Positions 1 through 7,371 of a DNA stretch of 32,818 nucleotides are shown here, piece by piece. A model generated the notes under the pieces. It was not told where the DNA came from, did no database searches, and worked only from the letters and a program-made list of their open reading frames with translations. Source of the DNA: Candidatus Omnitrophus magneticus. Its GTDB lineage: Bacteria > Omnitrophota > Gorgyraeia > Tantalellales > Tantalellaceae. The stretch is from the NCBI GenBank assembly GCA_000954095.1, contig JYNY01000249.1, forward strand, positions 1 through 32,818, written 5' to 3'. Every line of letters starts with the position of its first letter. Position 1 is the first letter of the stretch. The position numbers and the translations under genes were made by a program.

Positions 1-65
1 TAACATTTTTGGAGTGATTCCCTTTATTTTTTTAGACGTTTACCGGACAGGATTGATTTGAATAC

Positions 66-105
66 AATAACAGGTATATAATATACCCGAAATATACCTG
101 TTATT
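66..105. repeat. Perfect 13-bp inverted repeat (hairpin)
   Basis: AATAACAGGTATA at 66-78 is exactly complementary to 93-105, with a 14-nt spacer. Inside it GGTATA (73-78) can alternatively pair with TATACC at 82-87, so two exclusive hairpins are possible. It lies upstream of the Rex operator and rex. It may be the terminator of a gene left of the window or a regulatory structure; no clean T-run follows, so its role is open. Confidence 0.5.
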
Positions 106-151
106 CCCTTCTGTTTAATAGTCTAAAAATTTGTATACTTTATATCGTATA

Positions 152-169
152 TTGTGAAAATATTCACAA
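152..169. promoter_or_regulatory. Rex operator
   Basis: TTGTGAAAATATTCACAA is a perfect palindrome matching the known Rex operator pattern TTGTGAA-N4-TTCACAA. It stands about 80 bases before rex. Rex of other bacteria binds such sites when NADH is low and leaves when NADH rises. The site therefore implies autoregulation of rex and redox control of the hydrogenase genes transcribed behind it. I could not assign -35/-10 boxes with confidence, but candidate AT-rich boxes overlap the site. Confidence 0.9.
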
Positions 170-235
170 ATATTTTTAGAAAGTATAGCATTTAGTGTGT
201 TTTTTGTATTTGTTTATGAAATAAAATATTGTGTA

Positions 236-246
236 GGGGGGGGGGG
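236..246 (+). promoter_or_regulatory. G11 homopolymer serving as ribosome binding region of rex
   Basis: Eleven consecutive G residues end immediately before the ATG at 247. No other Shine-Dalgarno-like sequence is near, so the tract must serve as the purine-rich ribosome binding region of rex, with essentially no spacer. Long G runs are prone to slippage, which would alter spacing. The tract could also be a sequencing or assembly error. Confidence 0.5.
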
Positions 247-861
247 ATGAAAACACATAGAAATAGTGTTATACGGCTGGTGCAGTATAAAAATATTTTA
301 AAAAAATTTGAATCTATGGGGTTTCTGAAAATCTTTTCGAATAATTTAGCAGACGCTACCGGCGCTTCAGCCGCGCAGGTAAGAAAAGATTTTTCTATTT
401 TTAGTATTGAAGGTAATAAAAAGGGCGGATACTTAGTAAAAGAACTTATATTAAAGATAGAGGATATACTAGGGAAAGACAAGGCTCATAAGGTTATAGT
501 GGTTGGTGCCGGTCATATAGGTATGGCTTTATTGAACTATAAGGGTTTTGAAAAAGAAAAAATAAAAATAATGGCGGCTTTTGATGTTGACCCATCAAAA
601 TATGGTGAAGTGTTAGGGATACCGATATTTTCTATTGACCGGTTACCGGAGTTTGTCAGGCGGCATAATATTAAGCTTGGGATATCAGCTGTTCCTGATA
701 TTTCCGCTCAGCAAACGATTGATATTATGGTGTCTGCGGGGATTAAAGGAATATTAAATTTTGCGCCGACACAAGTTAAAGGTAAAAATGAAACAATTAT
801 TAACAATGTAGATGTTGTTTTGGAATTGGAAAAAGTTATTTACTATGTGAAAACTAGATAG
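247..861 (+). CDS. rex: Redox-sensing transcriptional repressor Rex
   Basis: Rex is a cytoplasmic dimeric repressor that reads the NADH/NAD+ ratio and controls fermentation and hydrogenase genes. The product is 204 aa from the ATG at 247, the usual family length. An N-terminal winged helix carries the family signature AAQVRKDFS. It is followed by a Rossmann domain with VVGAGHIGMALLNY and a C-terminal swapped helix ending in LELEKVIYYVK. An upstream in-frame TTG at 229 would add six residues read through the G11 tract; I prefer the ATG because family members start near here. A perfect Rex operator lies upstream, so autoregulation is likely. A sensor kinase and the hydrogenase genes follow on the same strand. 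Confidence 0.92.
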   Translation: MKTHRNSVIRLVQYKNILKKFESMGFLKIFSNNLADATGASAAQVRKDFSIFSIEGNKKGGYLVKELILKIEDILGKDKAHKVIVVGAGHIGMALLNYKGFEKEKIKIMAAFDVDPSKYGEVLGIPIFSIDRLPEFVRRHNIKLGISAVPDISAQQTIDIMVSAGIKGILNFAPTQVKGKNETIINNVDVVLELEKVIYYVKTR

Positions 862-880
862 AAAAAATTTTAAAATTAAT

Positions 881-2746
881 ATGAAGAAGATAACATTAAA
901 AGTAAGTATATTGAGAGCCTTTCTTTTTATTATTGTGGTAGTGGGTTTATTTACCGCAGTGCTAGGGTTTAATGTTGTCAATAAGCATATTATTCAAGGA
1001 GCGCAGAAACAGGTTTATAATGACTTGAAGGCCGCCAGATTAATTTTGAATGGAGAAATAGATAATATAAAAATGTTTATTGATATTATAAATGAACCGG
1101 AAGATCTGGAAAAATTAAAAAAAGAAATAGGTTTGGATTATTTGTATTATGTTCCCGCGGAGGGGAGCGATGATGGAAGATTTGTATTAACGAAAATTAT
1201 AGAGAAGGGACTGAGTGTTTCAGGGATCAGGATAATCGGGCCAAAAGAATTAAAGGATATGGGCGAAGACAAATATCAAAAAGCAAAGATAGATATATTG
1301 GAAACGCCTAAAGCTATTCCTACTAATAGAAAAGTTTTAGACAGTGCTATGGCGATAGAGGCGGTAAGGCCTTTTTATAATTCGGAAGGAAAAATAAATG
1401 GAGTTTTGTATGGAGGAAAACTGATAAATAGAGAATATGTGTTGGTTGATAAAATTCGTGATATGGTTTTCGATGATAAGTTTTATCGATCAAATCCAGT
1501 AGGTACAGTTACTATTTTTCAAGATGACGTTAGGATAAATACCAATGTGCCGGATAAAAAAGGTGCAAGAGCGATAGGGACAAGGGTGTCGAAACTGGTT
1601 TATGAAAAAGTTGTCGAGCGTGGGGAATCATGGATAGATAGGGCATTTGTAGTGACTGACTGGTATCTTACCGCGTATGAACCCATAAGAGATATTCATG
1701 GAGATATTGTAGGAATATTATACGTGGGTATTCTCGAAAAACCTTTTAGAGAAATTTCTAGAAATATTTTTTTAGCTTTTGCGATTATTTTTTTTATGGG
1801 CGGAGTTTTAGCATTTTTAATTTCTGTTAAATTAGCCGGGGCAATAACAAAGCCTATGGCCAATCTTATCGAAGGAATAGAAAAAATATCTTCGGGTGAA
1901 TTGGGATACAGAGTTAATTCGAAAACGCCTATTTGTGAGATTGATAAGTTGGCGGTGGATTTTAATAGCATGGCCATAAATTTGGATAAGGGTTATAAGG
2001 ATTTGAACGACAGTAATAAGAAACTTTTTGAGTTGAATAACAGCTATTTAGATTTGGTAGGGTTTGTTTCTCATGAATTAAAGGGAATATTGTCATCAAC
2101 AATATTGAACGCTTACGGTGTTCGTGATGGTTTTTTAGGGTTTGTTAATTTTAAACAGCAGAGGGCGCTAGATTCTATTGCAAGGAACTTAGATTATTTT
2201 GAATCTACTGTTCATAATTTTCTTAGTTTGAGTAGAATAGAAAAAGGAGAAATGTGTTTTAATAGGGAGACATTAAAATTGCGTGAAGAGTTGATAGATG
2301 TTTCAGTAGATACTTTTTTAAAACAGATAAACGAGAAAGAGTTGACGGTATCGTTAGATGTTGATAGCGTGTTGACGGTAGAGGGCGACAGAAGTTATTT
2401 GATGATAGTGTTTAATAATCTTTTAGGGAATGCGGTGAAATACACTGAAAAAGGCGGGAAAATAATTTTTTCTGCTAAAGATAACAATGAGAGTGAAGTT
2501 TATGTAAATGTATATAATGATGGTGTGCCCATAACAGAAGAACAGAAAAAATGTTTATTTAAAAAGTTTTCCAGATTAGATACGCCTATTACAAAAAAAG
2601 AAAAGGGAACAGGTATGGGGCTTTTTATATCCCAAAAGATAGTGGAAAGTTACGGTGGGAAAATATCGGTAATTGCTGAAGAAAAAGGAAATAATTTTGA
2701 GTTTTCATTAAAGAAAGGAATTAACAATGCAAACGCCATTAGATAA
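881..2746 (+). CDS. Membrane sensor histidine kinase (Cache-type sensor, HAMP, HisKA, HATPase)
   Basis: This is a 621-aa two-component sensor kinase. A transmembrane helix near residues 9-31 precedes an extracytoplasmic region of about 260 aa with a double-Cache look (YGGKLINREYV, WYLTAYEPIRDIHG). A second helix near 295-318 leads into a HAMP linker. The phosphoacceptor is His398 in FVSHELKGIL. The ATPase domain shows the N box NLLGNAVKYT and the G2 box KGTGMGLFIS. The G1 box reads NDGVPI rather than DNGPGI, a mild departure. It starts 19 bases after rex and overlaps the next gene by 20 bases, so it is co-transcribed with the hydrogenase genes. The receiver-only regulator at 11038 is a plausible partner; the ligand is unknown. 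Confidence 0.88.
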   Translation: MKKITLKVSILRAFLFIIVVVGLFTAVLGFNVVNKHIIQGAQKQVYNDLKAARLILNGEIDNIKMFIDIINEPEDLEKLKKEIGLDYLYYVPAEGSDDGRFVLTKIIEKGLSVSGIRIIGPKELKDMGEDKYQKAKIDILETPKAIPTNRKVLDSAMAIEAVRPFYNSEGKINGVLYGGKLINREYVLVDKIRDMVFDDKFYRSNPVGTVTIFQDDVRINTNVPDKKGARAIGTRVSKLVYEKVVERGESWIDRAFVVTDWYLTAYEPIRDIHGDIVGILYVGILEKPFREISRNIFLAFAIIFFMGGVLAFLISVKLAGAITKPMANLIEGIEKISSGELGYRVNSKTPICEIDKLAVDFNSMAINLDKGYKDLNDSNKKLFELNNSYLDLVGFVSHELKGILSSTILNAYGVRDGFLGFVNFKQQRALDSIARNLDYFESTVHNFLSLSRIEKGEMCFNRETLKLREELIDVSVDTFLKQINEKELTVSLDVDSVLTVEGDRSYLMIVFNNLLGNAVKYTEKGGKIIFSAKDNNESEVYVNVYNDGVPITEEQKKCLFKKFSRLDTPITKKEKGTGMGLFISQKIVESYGGKISVIAEEKGNNFEFSLKKGINNANAIR

Positions 2747-3083
2747 GTTAGCGGTTAAAAGGGCAGGAGCTATGAGTCGGATTGTAGGTAAGGGTTTTCT
2801 CTCTACAAAAAGAGTGTATGTCGGAATGGCGACATGTGAGATTGCCGCTGGATCAGAAGAAGTAAAAGAAGTTTTCATGCAAGCAATTGAGAGTGGTTTA
2901 ACCGATGTTTGGATCAGTCAGAAAGGGTGTGTCGGCAGATGTAATTTAGAGCCGACTGTAGAGGTTATTGAAGAAGGGAAAATACCTATAAAATATGGAA
3001 AAATAAACAAAGAAAGAGCCGAAGTTATTGTTGAAAAACACCTTAAGAATGGTGAAATAATAAAAGAATGGGTTATAGAATAA
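2727..3083 (+). CDS. Thioredoxin-like [2Fe-2S] ferredoxin of the hydrogenase operon
   Basis: This 118-aa protein resembles the N-terminal ferredoxin domain of NuoF/HydB and the stand-alone 2Fe-2S proteins encoded beside multimeric [FeFe] hydrogenases. Visible cysteines are C37 (in MATCEIAAGS) and C68/C72 (in GCVGRCNLEP). The fold often has four ligands in a C-x4-C...C-x3-C pattern, and position 32, where the first would fall, is Val. The gene overlaps the kinase by 20 bases and ends 10 bases before hydB, so it is tightly coupled. It probably carries electrons to or from HydB, or is a spare subunit; this is inferred from context. Confidence 0.8.
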   Translation: MQTPLDKLAVKRAGAMSRIVGKGFLSTKRVYVGMATCEIAAGSEEVKEVFMQAIESGLTDVWISQKGCVGRCNLEPTVEVIEEGKIPIKYGKINKERAEVIVEKHLKNGEIIKEWVIE

Positions 3084-3093
3084 GGAGTGGCAA

Positions 3094-4923
3094 ATGGGCA
3101 TGTTTAATAAAACTGATAAATTTGTTGTTACTTTTTGCGATGGTCCGACATGTATACAAAATGGTTCAAAAGAGCTGGAAAAGGCTTTAAGGGAAGAGAC
3201 AACTAGGGTAGGAATAGCTGATAAAGTACGTATAAATTTGTCGGGGTGTCTAGGGATGTGCGGAAAATGTCCGATAATGATAATCAATCCGGGGTATGTA
3301 ATATACGGTAATGTTAAAAAAGAAGATATTACGGAAATCGTTCAAAAACATATTTTGAAAAGAGAGCCGGTAGCAAGATTGGAAATAAATGACGATCATC
3401 TTTTTAATAGATTTTTTAGAATATTTGGAGATGTGGATTTTTTTGGTAAACAGATGCGTATAGCTTTAAGGAATTGCGGGATTAGCGATCCTGAAAGTAT
3501 AGATGATTATTTGGCGTTAAGGGGATATGAAGCATTGGCTAAAGTGTTGACAAATATGACACCGGAGGAAGTTGTCGAAGAGGTAAAGTTGTCAGGATTG
3601 AGGGGAAGAGGCGGAGCCGGATTTCCTACTGGCGTAAAATGGGGATTTACCAGTAAGGCAAAAGGGTTAGAAAAATATGTTATTTGTAATGCGGATGAAG
3701 GCGATCCGGGCGCATTCATGGATAGAAGTGCTATAGAAGGCGACCCACATACAATTTTGGAAGGAATGGCGATAGGTGGTTATGCGATAGGCGCGTCAAA
3801 TGGGATTGTGTATATACGCGCTGAATATCCGCTTGCCATAAAGAGATTAAAAAAGGCCATTGAAGACGCTAGGAAAGAAGGCTTTTTAGGTGCAGGGATA
3901 TTAGGATCGAATTTTTCTTTTGATATTGAAATACGGCTCGGTGCCGGCGCATTTGTTTGCGGTGAGGAAACTGCGTTGATACATTCCATCGAAGGATTGA
4001 GAGGAATGCCAAGGCCGAGACCGCCGTTTCCTGCCGTGTCCGGGCTTTTTGGTATGCCTACATTGATAAACAATGTTGAGACATGGGCGAATATACCCGT
4101 AGTTATACTTGATGGAGCCAAGTGGTTTAGGACTATTGGAACAGAAGGAAGCAAAGGAACAAAAGTGTTCGCTCTCGCAGGAAAGGTAGTTAATACCGGT
4201 CTTGTTGAAGTTCCTATGGGAACTACGATTCGCGAAATAGTTTTTGAAATCGGTGGGGGTATACCTCAGAATAAAAAATTTAAAGCTGTTCAAACTGGTG
4301 GGCCTTCAGGAGGCTGTCTTTCAGAAAAATATCTTGATACAGAGATAGATTATGAATCGCTGGCTAAGGCAGGCTCAATCATGGGTTCCGGCGGTATGAT
4401 TGTAATTGATGAAGATACCTGCATGGTGAATATTTCAAAATTTTTTCTTGAGTTTACGCAGTGTGAATCATGTGGTAAATGTACTCCATGCAGGGAAGGT
4501 ACAAGAAGGATGCTAGAGATACTCGAACGGATTACTGAAGGAAAGGGAGAGGCCGGAGATATAGAAAAACTTGAACGTTTGGGAAATATGATAAAAAAAT
4601 CTTCACTATGTGGTCTTGGGCAGTCTGCTCCGAATCCGGTAAGTAGCACTATAAAAAATTTCAGGGAAGAATATGAGGAACATATTAACGAAAAAAAATG
4701 TCGTGCAGGCGAGTGTTCGCGGATGGTATCATTTTTGATAACAGATGCATGCGTCGGTTGCACAGCTTGCGTCAAGGTTTGTCCGGTTGGAGCGATAAAT
4801 GGAAAAGTTAAAGAAAAACATGTGATAAACACAGGAAAATGCGTAAAGTGCGGAAAATGTATAGAGGTATGCAAATTTAAGGCAGTATTAAACCCTAAAA
4901 ATGTAGTTGTCCATGACAAATAA
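3094..4923 (+). CDS. hydB: Electron-bifurcating [FeFe] hydrogenase, NuoF-like flavoprotein subunit HydB
   Basis: HydB carries FMN and the NADH site of the HydABC complex, where electrons from H2 split between NAD+ and ferredoxin (or the reverse). The 609-aa product has an N-terminal thioredoxin-like 2Fe-2S domain (C15, C20, C52, C56). The NADH/FMN domain follows with GRGGAGFPTG near 171-180 and a NADEGDPGAF segment. A 4Fe-4S site (C460, C463, C466 in ESCGKCTPC) and two C-terminal ferredoxin clusters (CVGCTACVKVCP, CVKCGKCIEVC) complete it. GGAG lies just before the ATG. The last 11 residues (from Leu in VLNPKN) and the stop codon lie inside a palindromic repeat with a second copy at 26255-26432, so the C-terminus appears to come from that element. 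Confidence 0.95.
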   Translation: MGMFNKTDKFVVTFCDGPTCIQNGSKELEKALREETTRVGIADKVRINLSGCLGMCGKCPIMIINPGYVIYGNVKKEDITEIVQKHILKREPVARLEINDDHLFNRFFRIFGDVDFFGKQMRIALRNCGISDPESIDDYLALRGYEALAKVLTNMTPEEVVEEVKLSGLRGRGGAGFPTGVKWGFTSKAKGLEKYVICNADEGDPGAFMDRSAIEGDPHTILEGMAIGGYAIGASNGIVYIRAEYPLAIKRLKKAIEDARKEGFLGAGILGSNFSFDIEIRLGAGAFVCGEETALIHSIEGLRGMPRPRPPFPAVSGLFGMPTLINNVETWANIPVVILDGAKWFRTIGTEGSKGTKVFALAGKVVNTGLVEVPMGTTIREIVFEIGGGIPQNKKFKAVQTGGPSGGCLSEKYLDTEIDYESLAKAGSIMGSGGMIVIDEDTCMVNISKFFLEFTQCESCGKCTPCREGTRRMLEILERITEGKGEAGDIEKLERLGNMIKKSSLCGLGQSAPNPVSSTIKNFREEYEEHINEKKCRAGECSRMVSFLITDACVGCTACVKVCPVGAINGKVKEKHVINTGKCVKCGKCIEVCKFKAVLNPKNVVVHDK

Positions 4924-5063
4924 TGCCATTTTTTTTGAATTAAAATGTTTTAAAAAATTCTTGACGCACCTTTCTAAATGGCGCGCTTGCGAATTTTTAA
5001 AGCCTTTTATCTCTAAAATAGTCGTCTTATTTATTCATGCTCAACTGCATTTTGCGGGGTAAA
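4888..5063. repeat. ~176-bp palindromic interspersed repeat, copy 1
   Basis: The segment folds back on itself almost end to end. The left arm (4888 to about 4973) matches the complement of the right arm (about 4978-5063), with the fold centre near GACGCACC/GGCGCG. It also aligns nearly gap-free over its whole length with the complement of 26255-26432. Shared blocks include GTCCAT, AATAATGC, TTGACGCACC and AGCCTTTTATCTC. In the first 40 aligned bases I count about 30 matches. It covers the 3' end of hydB and most of the gap before hydA. It carries no ORF of its own and resembles a MITE or palindromic unit. In RNA it would form a long hairpin between two hydrogenase cistrons. Confidence 0.8.
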
Positions 5064-5088
5064 AAAATAATATATTTGGGGGTATAAA

Positions 5089-6855
5089 GTGATTGAAATT
5101 TATGTGAATAGTAAAAAATATAATGTTGAAGCATCTCAAACAATTATGCAGGCACTTGATACACTCGGGTTTAAAATACCGCGATTATGTTATCATCCAA
5201 AACTTTCGATAGAAGGAGCCTGTAGGGTTTGTATAGTAGAGGTTGAAGGGATAAGAAATTATGTAGCTTCATGCGCGTATCCTGTAACAGAAGGGATGAA
5301 AATACATACAAATACATATGAGTTAAGGACTGCGAGAAGAGATATAGTTGAATTGATATTGGATAATCATCCAGAGGACTGTCATACTTGCGAAAGAGAC
5401 GGTATATGCGAACTTCAAAGGTTGGCTTATTCCATGGGAATAAGAACAAGACATTTTAAAGGTGCAAAGAAAATTTATGCAAAAGACGTGTCGTCCACAT
5501 CGGTTACAAGAGATCCTGAAAAGTGTATTTTATGTGGCAGATGTGTAAGGATGTGTTCTGAAATACAAAAAGTCAATGCATTGAGATATGCATATCGAGG
5601 ATTCGGCACGGTTGTAATGCCTGCGTATAATATGCCTTTTTCAGAAAGTGTTTGTACTGCTTGCGGACAGTGTATAAATGTCTGTCCTACTGCATCTTTT
5701 GTCGAAAAAAATTATACGCAAGAATTGTTCAAGAAGTTACAAGACAATTCAATTATAAAAATAGCTCAGGTAGCGCCTTCAGTCCGGGCGGCAATAGGAG
5801 AGGCTTTTAGTTTTGAACCGGGCCGGGCAATGGAAGGGGAGCTTGCGGCGGCGCTCAAACTTTTGGGGTTTGATTATGTTTTTGATACGCAGTTTGCCGC
5901 GGATCTTACTATCATGGAAGAGGCTAGCGAATTTTTGCAAAGAGTACAGGGTAAGGGAAAATTGCCGATGATAACTTCATGTTCGAGTGCGTGGATGAAA
6001 TGCATGGAACAATTTTATCCCGATATGATAGAGAACATATCTACGTGTAAGTCTCCGATGTCGATGATGGGCGCTCTTACAAAAACTTTTTTTGCCGATA
6101 AAATAAAAAAAGATCCGAAAAATATTTTTACTGTGGGAGTTATGTGTTGTACTGCTAAAAAATATGAATCCCAAAGACCGGAACTTAAAGTGAATGGTAT
6201 GGATGCTACTGATATGGTGGTTACGACAAGAGAAATAGCATGGATGATAAAATCAGCCGGTATAGATTTTGTTAATATAAAACCGGAGAATTTTGATATT
6301 CCTTTGGGTCTTTCTTCCGGAGCAGGAACAATTTTTGGGGTTACCGGAGGCGTTATGGAAGCAGCTATAAGAACGGCTTATGAATTATATACGGGAGAGA
6401 CGCTAATGAATATAGAAGTGAACGCTATTAGAGGTTTTAATGGGATCAAGGAAGGAAAAATAATAATGGATAATCAGGAAATCAGAGTTGCGGTGGCGCA
6501 TGGTTTAGGGAATGCCGCTGAATTATTAAATACTGTTAGAGAGGATCCCTCAAAATATCATTTTATAGAAATAATGGGGTGTCCGGGCGGATGTATAGGC
6601 GGCGGCGGCCAGCCTTATGCTGGATCAAATACTATACCGCTTGATGAAGAATCTCTTAGAAAAAGAGCGGAATCTTTGTATGGTCTTGATAGAAAAAAAA
6701 CTATACGAAGAAGCAATGAAAATCCTGACATTCAAAGACTATATAAAGAATTTTTGGGTAGGCCATTGGGACCTATTTCGCATAAATTATTGCATACACA
6801 TTATGAGCCGAAGAATCCAAAAGGAATAATACCGAAAGATATAAAGGCAAGATAA
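5089..6855 (+). CDS. hydA: Electron-bifurcating [FeFe] hydrogenase catalytic subunit HydA
   Basis: HydA interconverts H2 and protons at the H-cluster. The 588-aa product has an N-terminal 2Fe-2S domain (C34, C45, C48, C62), a His-Cys3 4Fe-4S site (H94, C98, C101, C107), two ferredoxin clusters (C146-C156 and C189-C199 regions) and the H-domain. Motif L3 is canonical (EIMGCPGGCIGGGGQP; C498, C502). L1 reads TSCSSAW (C298, S299, S300) instead of TSCCPxW, and L2 reads MCCTAKK (C353, C354) instead of MPCxxK. Aligned with C. pasteurianum CpI, S299 replaces the cluster ligand C300. The proton-path residues (C298, E278, E281, R285, S318) and pocket Met352, Met496 and Lys357 remain. GGGGG at 5078-5082 is the ribosome binding site of this GTG start. 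It is preceded by the palindromic repeat and followed by hydC. Confidence 0.95.
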   Translation: MIEIYVNSKKYNVEASQTIMQALDTLGFKIPRLCYHPKLSIEGACRVCIVEVEGIRNYVASCAYPVTEGMKIHTNTYELRTARRDIVELILDNHPEDCHTCERDGICELQRLAYSMGIRTRHFKGAKKIYAKDVSSTSVTRDPEKCILCGRCVRMCSEIQKVNALRYAYRGFGTVVMPAYNMPFSESVCTACGQCINVCPTASFVEKNYTQELFKKLQDNSIIKIAQVAPSVRAAIGEAFSFEPGRAMEGELAAALKLLGFDYVFDTQFAADLTIMEEASEFLQRVQGKGKLPMITSCSSAWMKCMEQFYPDMIENISTCKSPMSMMGALTKTFFADKIKKDPKNIFTVGVMCCTAKKYESQRPELKVNGMDATDMVVTTREIAWMIKSAGIDFVNIKPENFDIPLGLSSGAGTIFGVTGGVMEAAIRTAYELYTGETLMNIEVNAIRGFNGIKEGKIIMDNQEIRVAVAHGLGNAAELLNTVREDPSKYHFIEIMGCPGGCIGGGGQPYAGSNTIPLDEESLRKRAESLYGLDRKKTIRRSNENPDIQRLYKEFLGRPLGPISHKLLHTHYEPKNPKGIIPKDIKAR

Positions 6856-6866
6856 TCGGAGGAGAT

Positions 6867-7358
6867 ATGAAAATAGACGATAAAGAAAAATTGGGACAAT
6901 TAAGAGAGTTTATGAATGACTGTAAAAAAAAGCCGCATCCAGAGTCACACCTTATTGCTATTCTTCATAAAGCGCAGGATCTTTATGGATATCTTCCACG
7001 AGAAGTTATGGACGATGTTGCAATCGAGATGAATATCCCTACAGCGCACATATGGGGTGTGGCTACATTCTATCATTATTTTAATTTAAAAAAATTGGGG
7101 GAACATGTTATTTCGGTTTGTTTAGGGACAGCTTGTTATGTGAACGGCGCTGAAAAAGTAGTAGAAACTTTGAAGCGGGAGTTGGGGATAGACCCCGGAG
7201 AAACAACAGCTGATGGTATGTTCACGCTTGCTAGCACTAGGTGTTTAGGTGCTTGCGGGTTAGCTCCTGTAATGATGGTAGATAATAAAATTTACGGCGA
7301 ACTTAATACTGTAAAGATAAAGGAGATTATAAAAACATACTACAAGGAGTCGGAATGA
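6867..7358 (+). CDS. hydC: Bifurcating hydrogenase NuoE-like [2Fe-2S] subunit HydC
   Basis: HydC is the thioredoxin-fold 2Fe-2S subunit that docks on HydB and completes the trimeric HydABC hydrogenase. The 163-aa length matches the NuoE family. Cluster ligands are visible as C85 and C90 (VCLGTACYVNG) and C126 and C130 (RCLGACGLAP). The N-terminal helical domain contains LYGYLPREVM and WGVATFYHYF, typical of NuoE. A GGAGG ribosome binding site precedes the ATG, 11 bases after hydA. The gene order hydB-hydA-hydC differs from the common C-B-A or E-F order but keeps all three subunits together. Confidence 0.95.
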   Translation: MKIDDKEKLGQLREFMNDCKKKPHPESHLIAILHKAQDLYGYLPREVMDDVAIEMNIPTAHIWGVATFYHYFNLKKLGEHVISVCLGTACYVNGAEKVVETLKRELGIDPGETTADGMFTLASTRCLGACGLAPVMMVDNKIYGELNTVKIKEIIKTYYKESE

Positions 7359-7371
7359 TTTCCGAGACGAA

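Noticed and set aside
229-246. TTG at 229 as the rex start
   Set aside because: It would be read through the G11 tract as poly-Gly and has no ribosome site; the ATG at 247 gives the normal family length.
3780-4154. Long antisense frames within hydB (also 4350-4919 and others inside rny, xseA and dxs)
   Set aside because: They lie opposite well-supported genes, contain low-complexity Ser/Phe/Pro translations and have no domains or ribosome sites.
4888-5063. Palindrome as a simple intrinsic terminator between hydB and hydA
   Set aside because: It is far longer than a terminator, recurs at 26255-26432, and has no T-run directly after the outer stem.
5080-6855. HydA as a pseudogene or sensory-type hydrogenase
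   Set aside because: The frame is intact, all N-terminal cluster ligands and L3 are present, no PAS domain is fused, and hydB, hydC and the maturases are adjacent.
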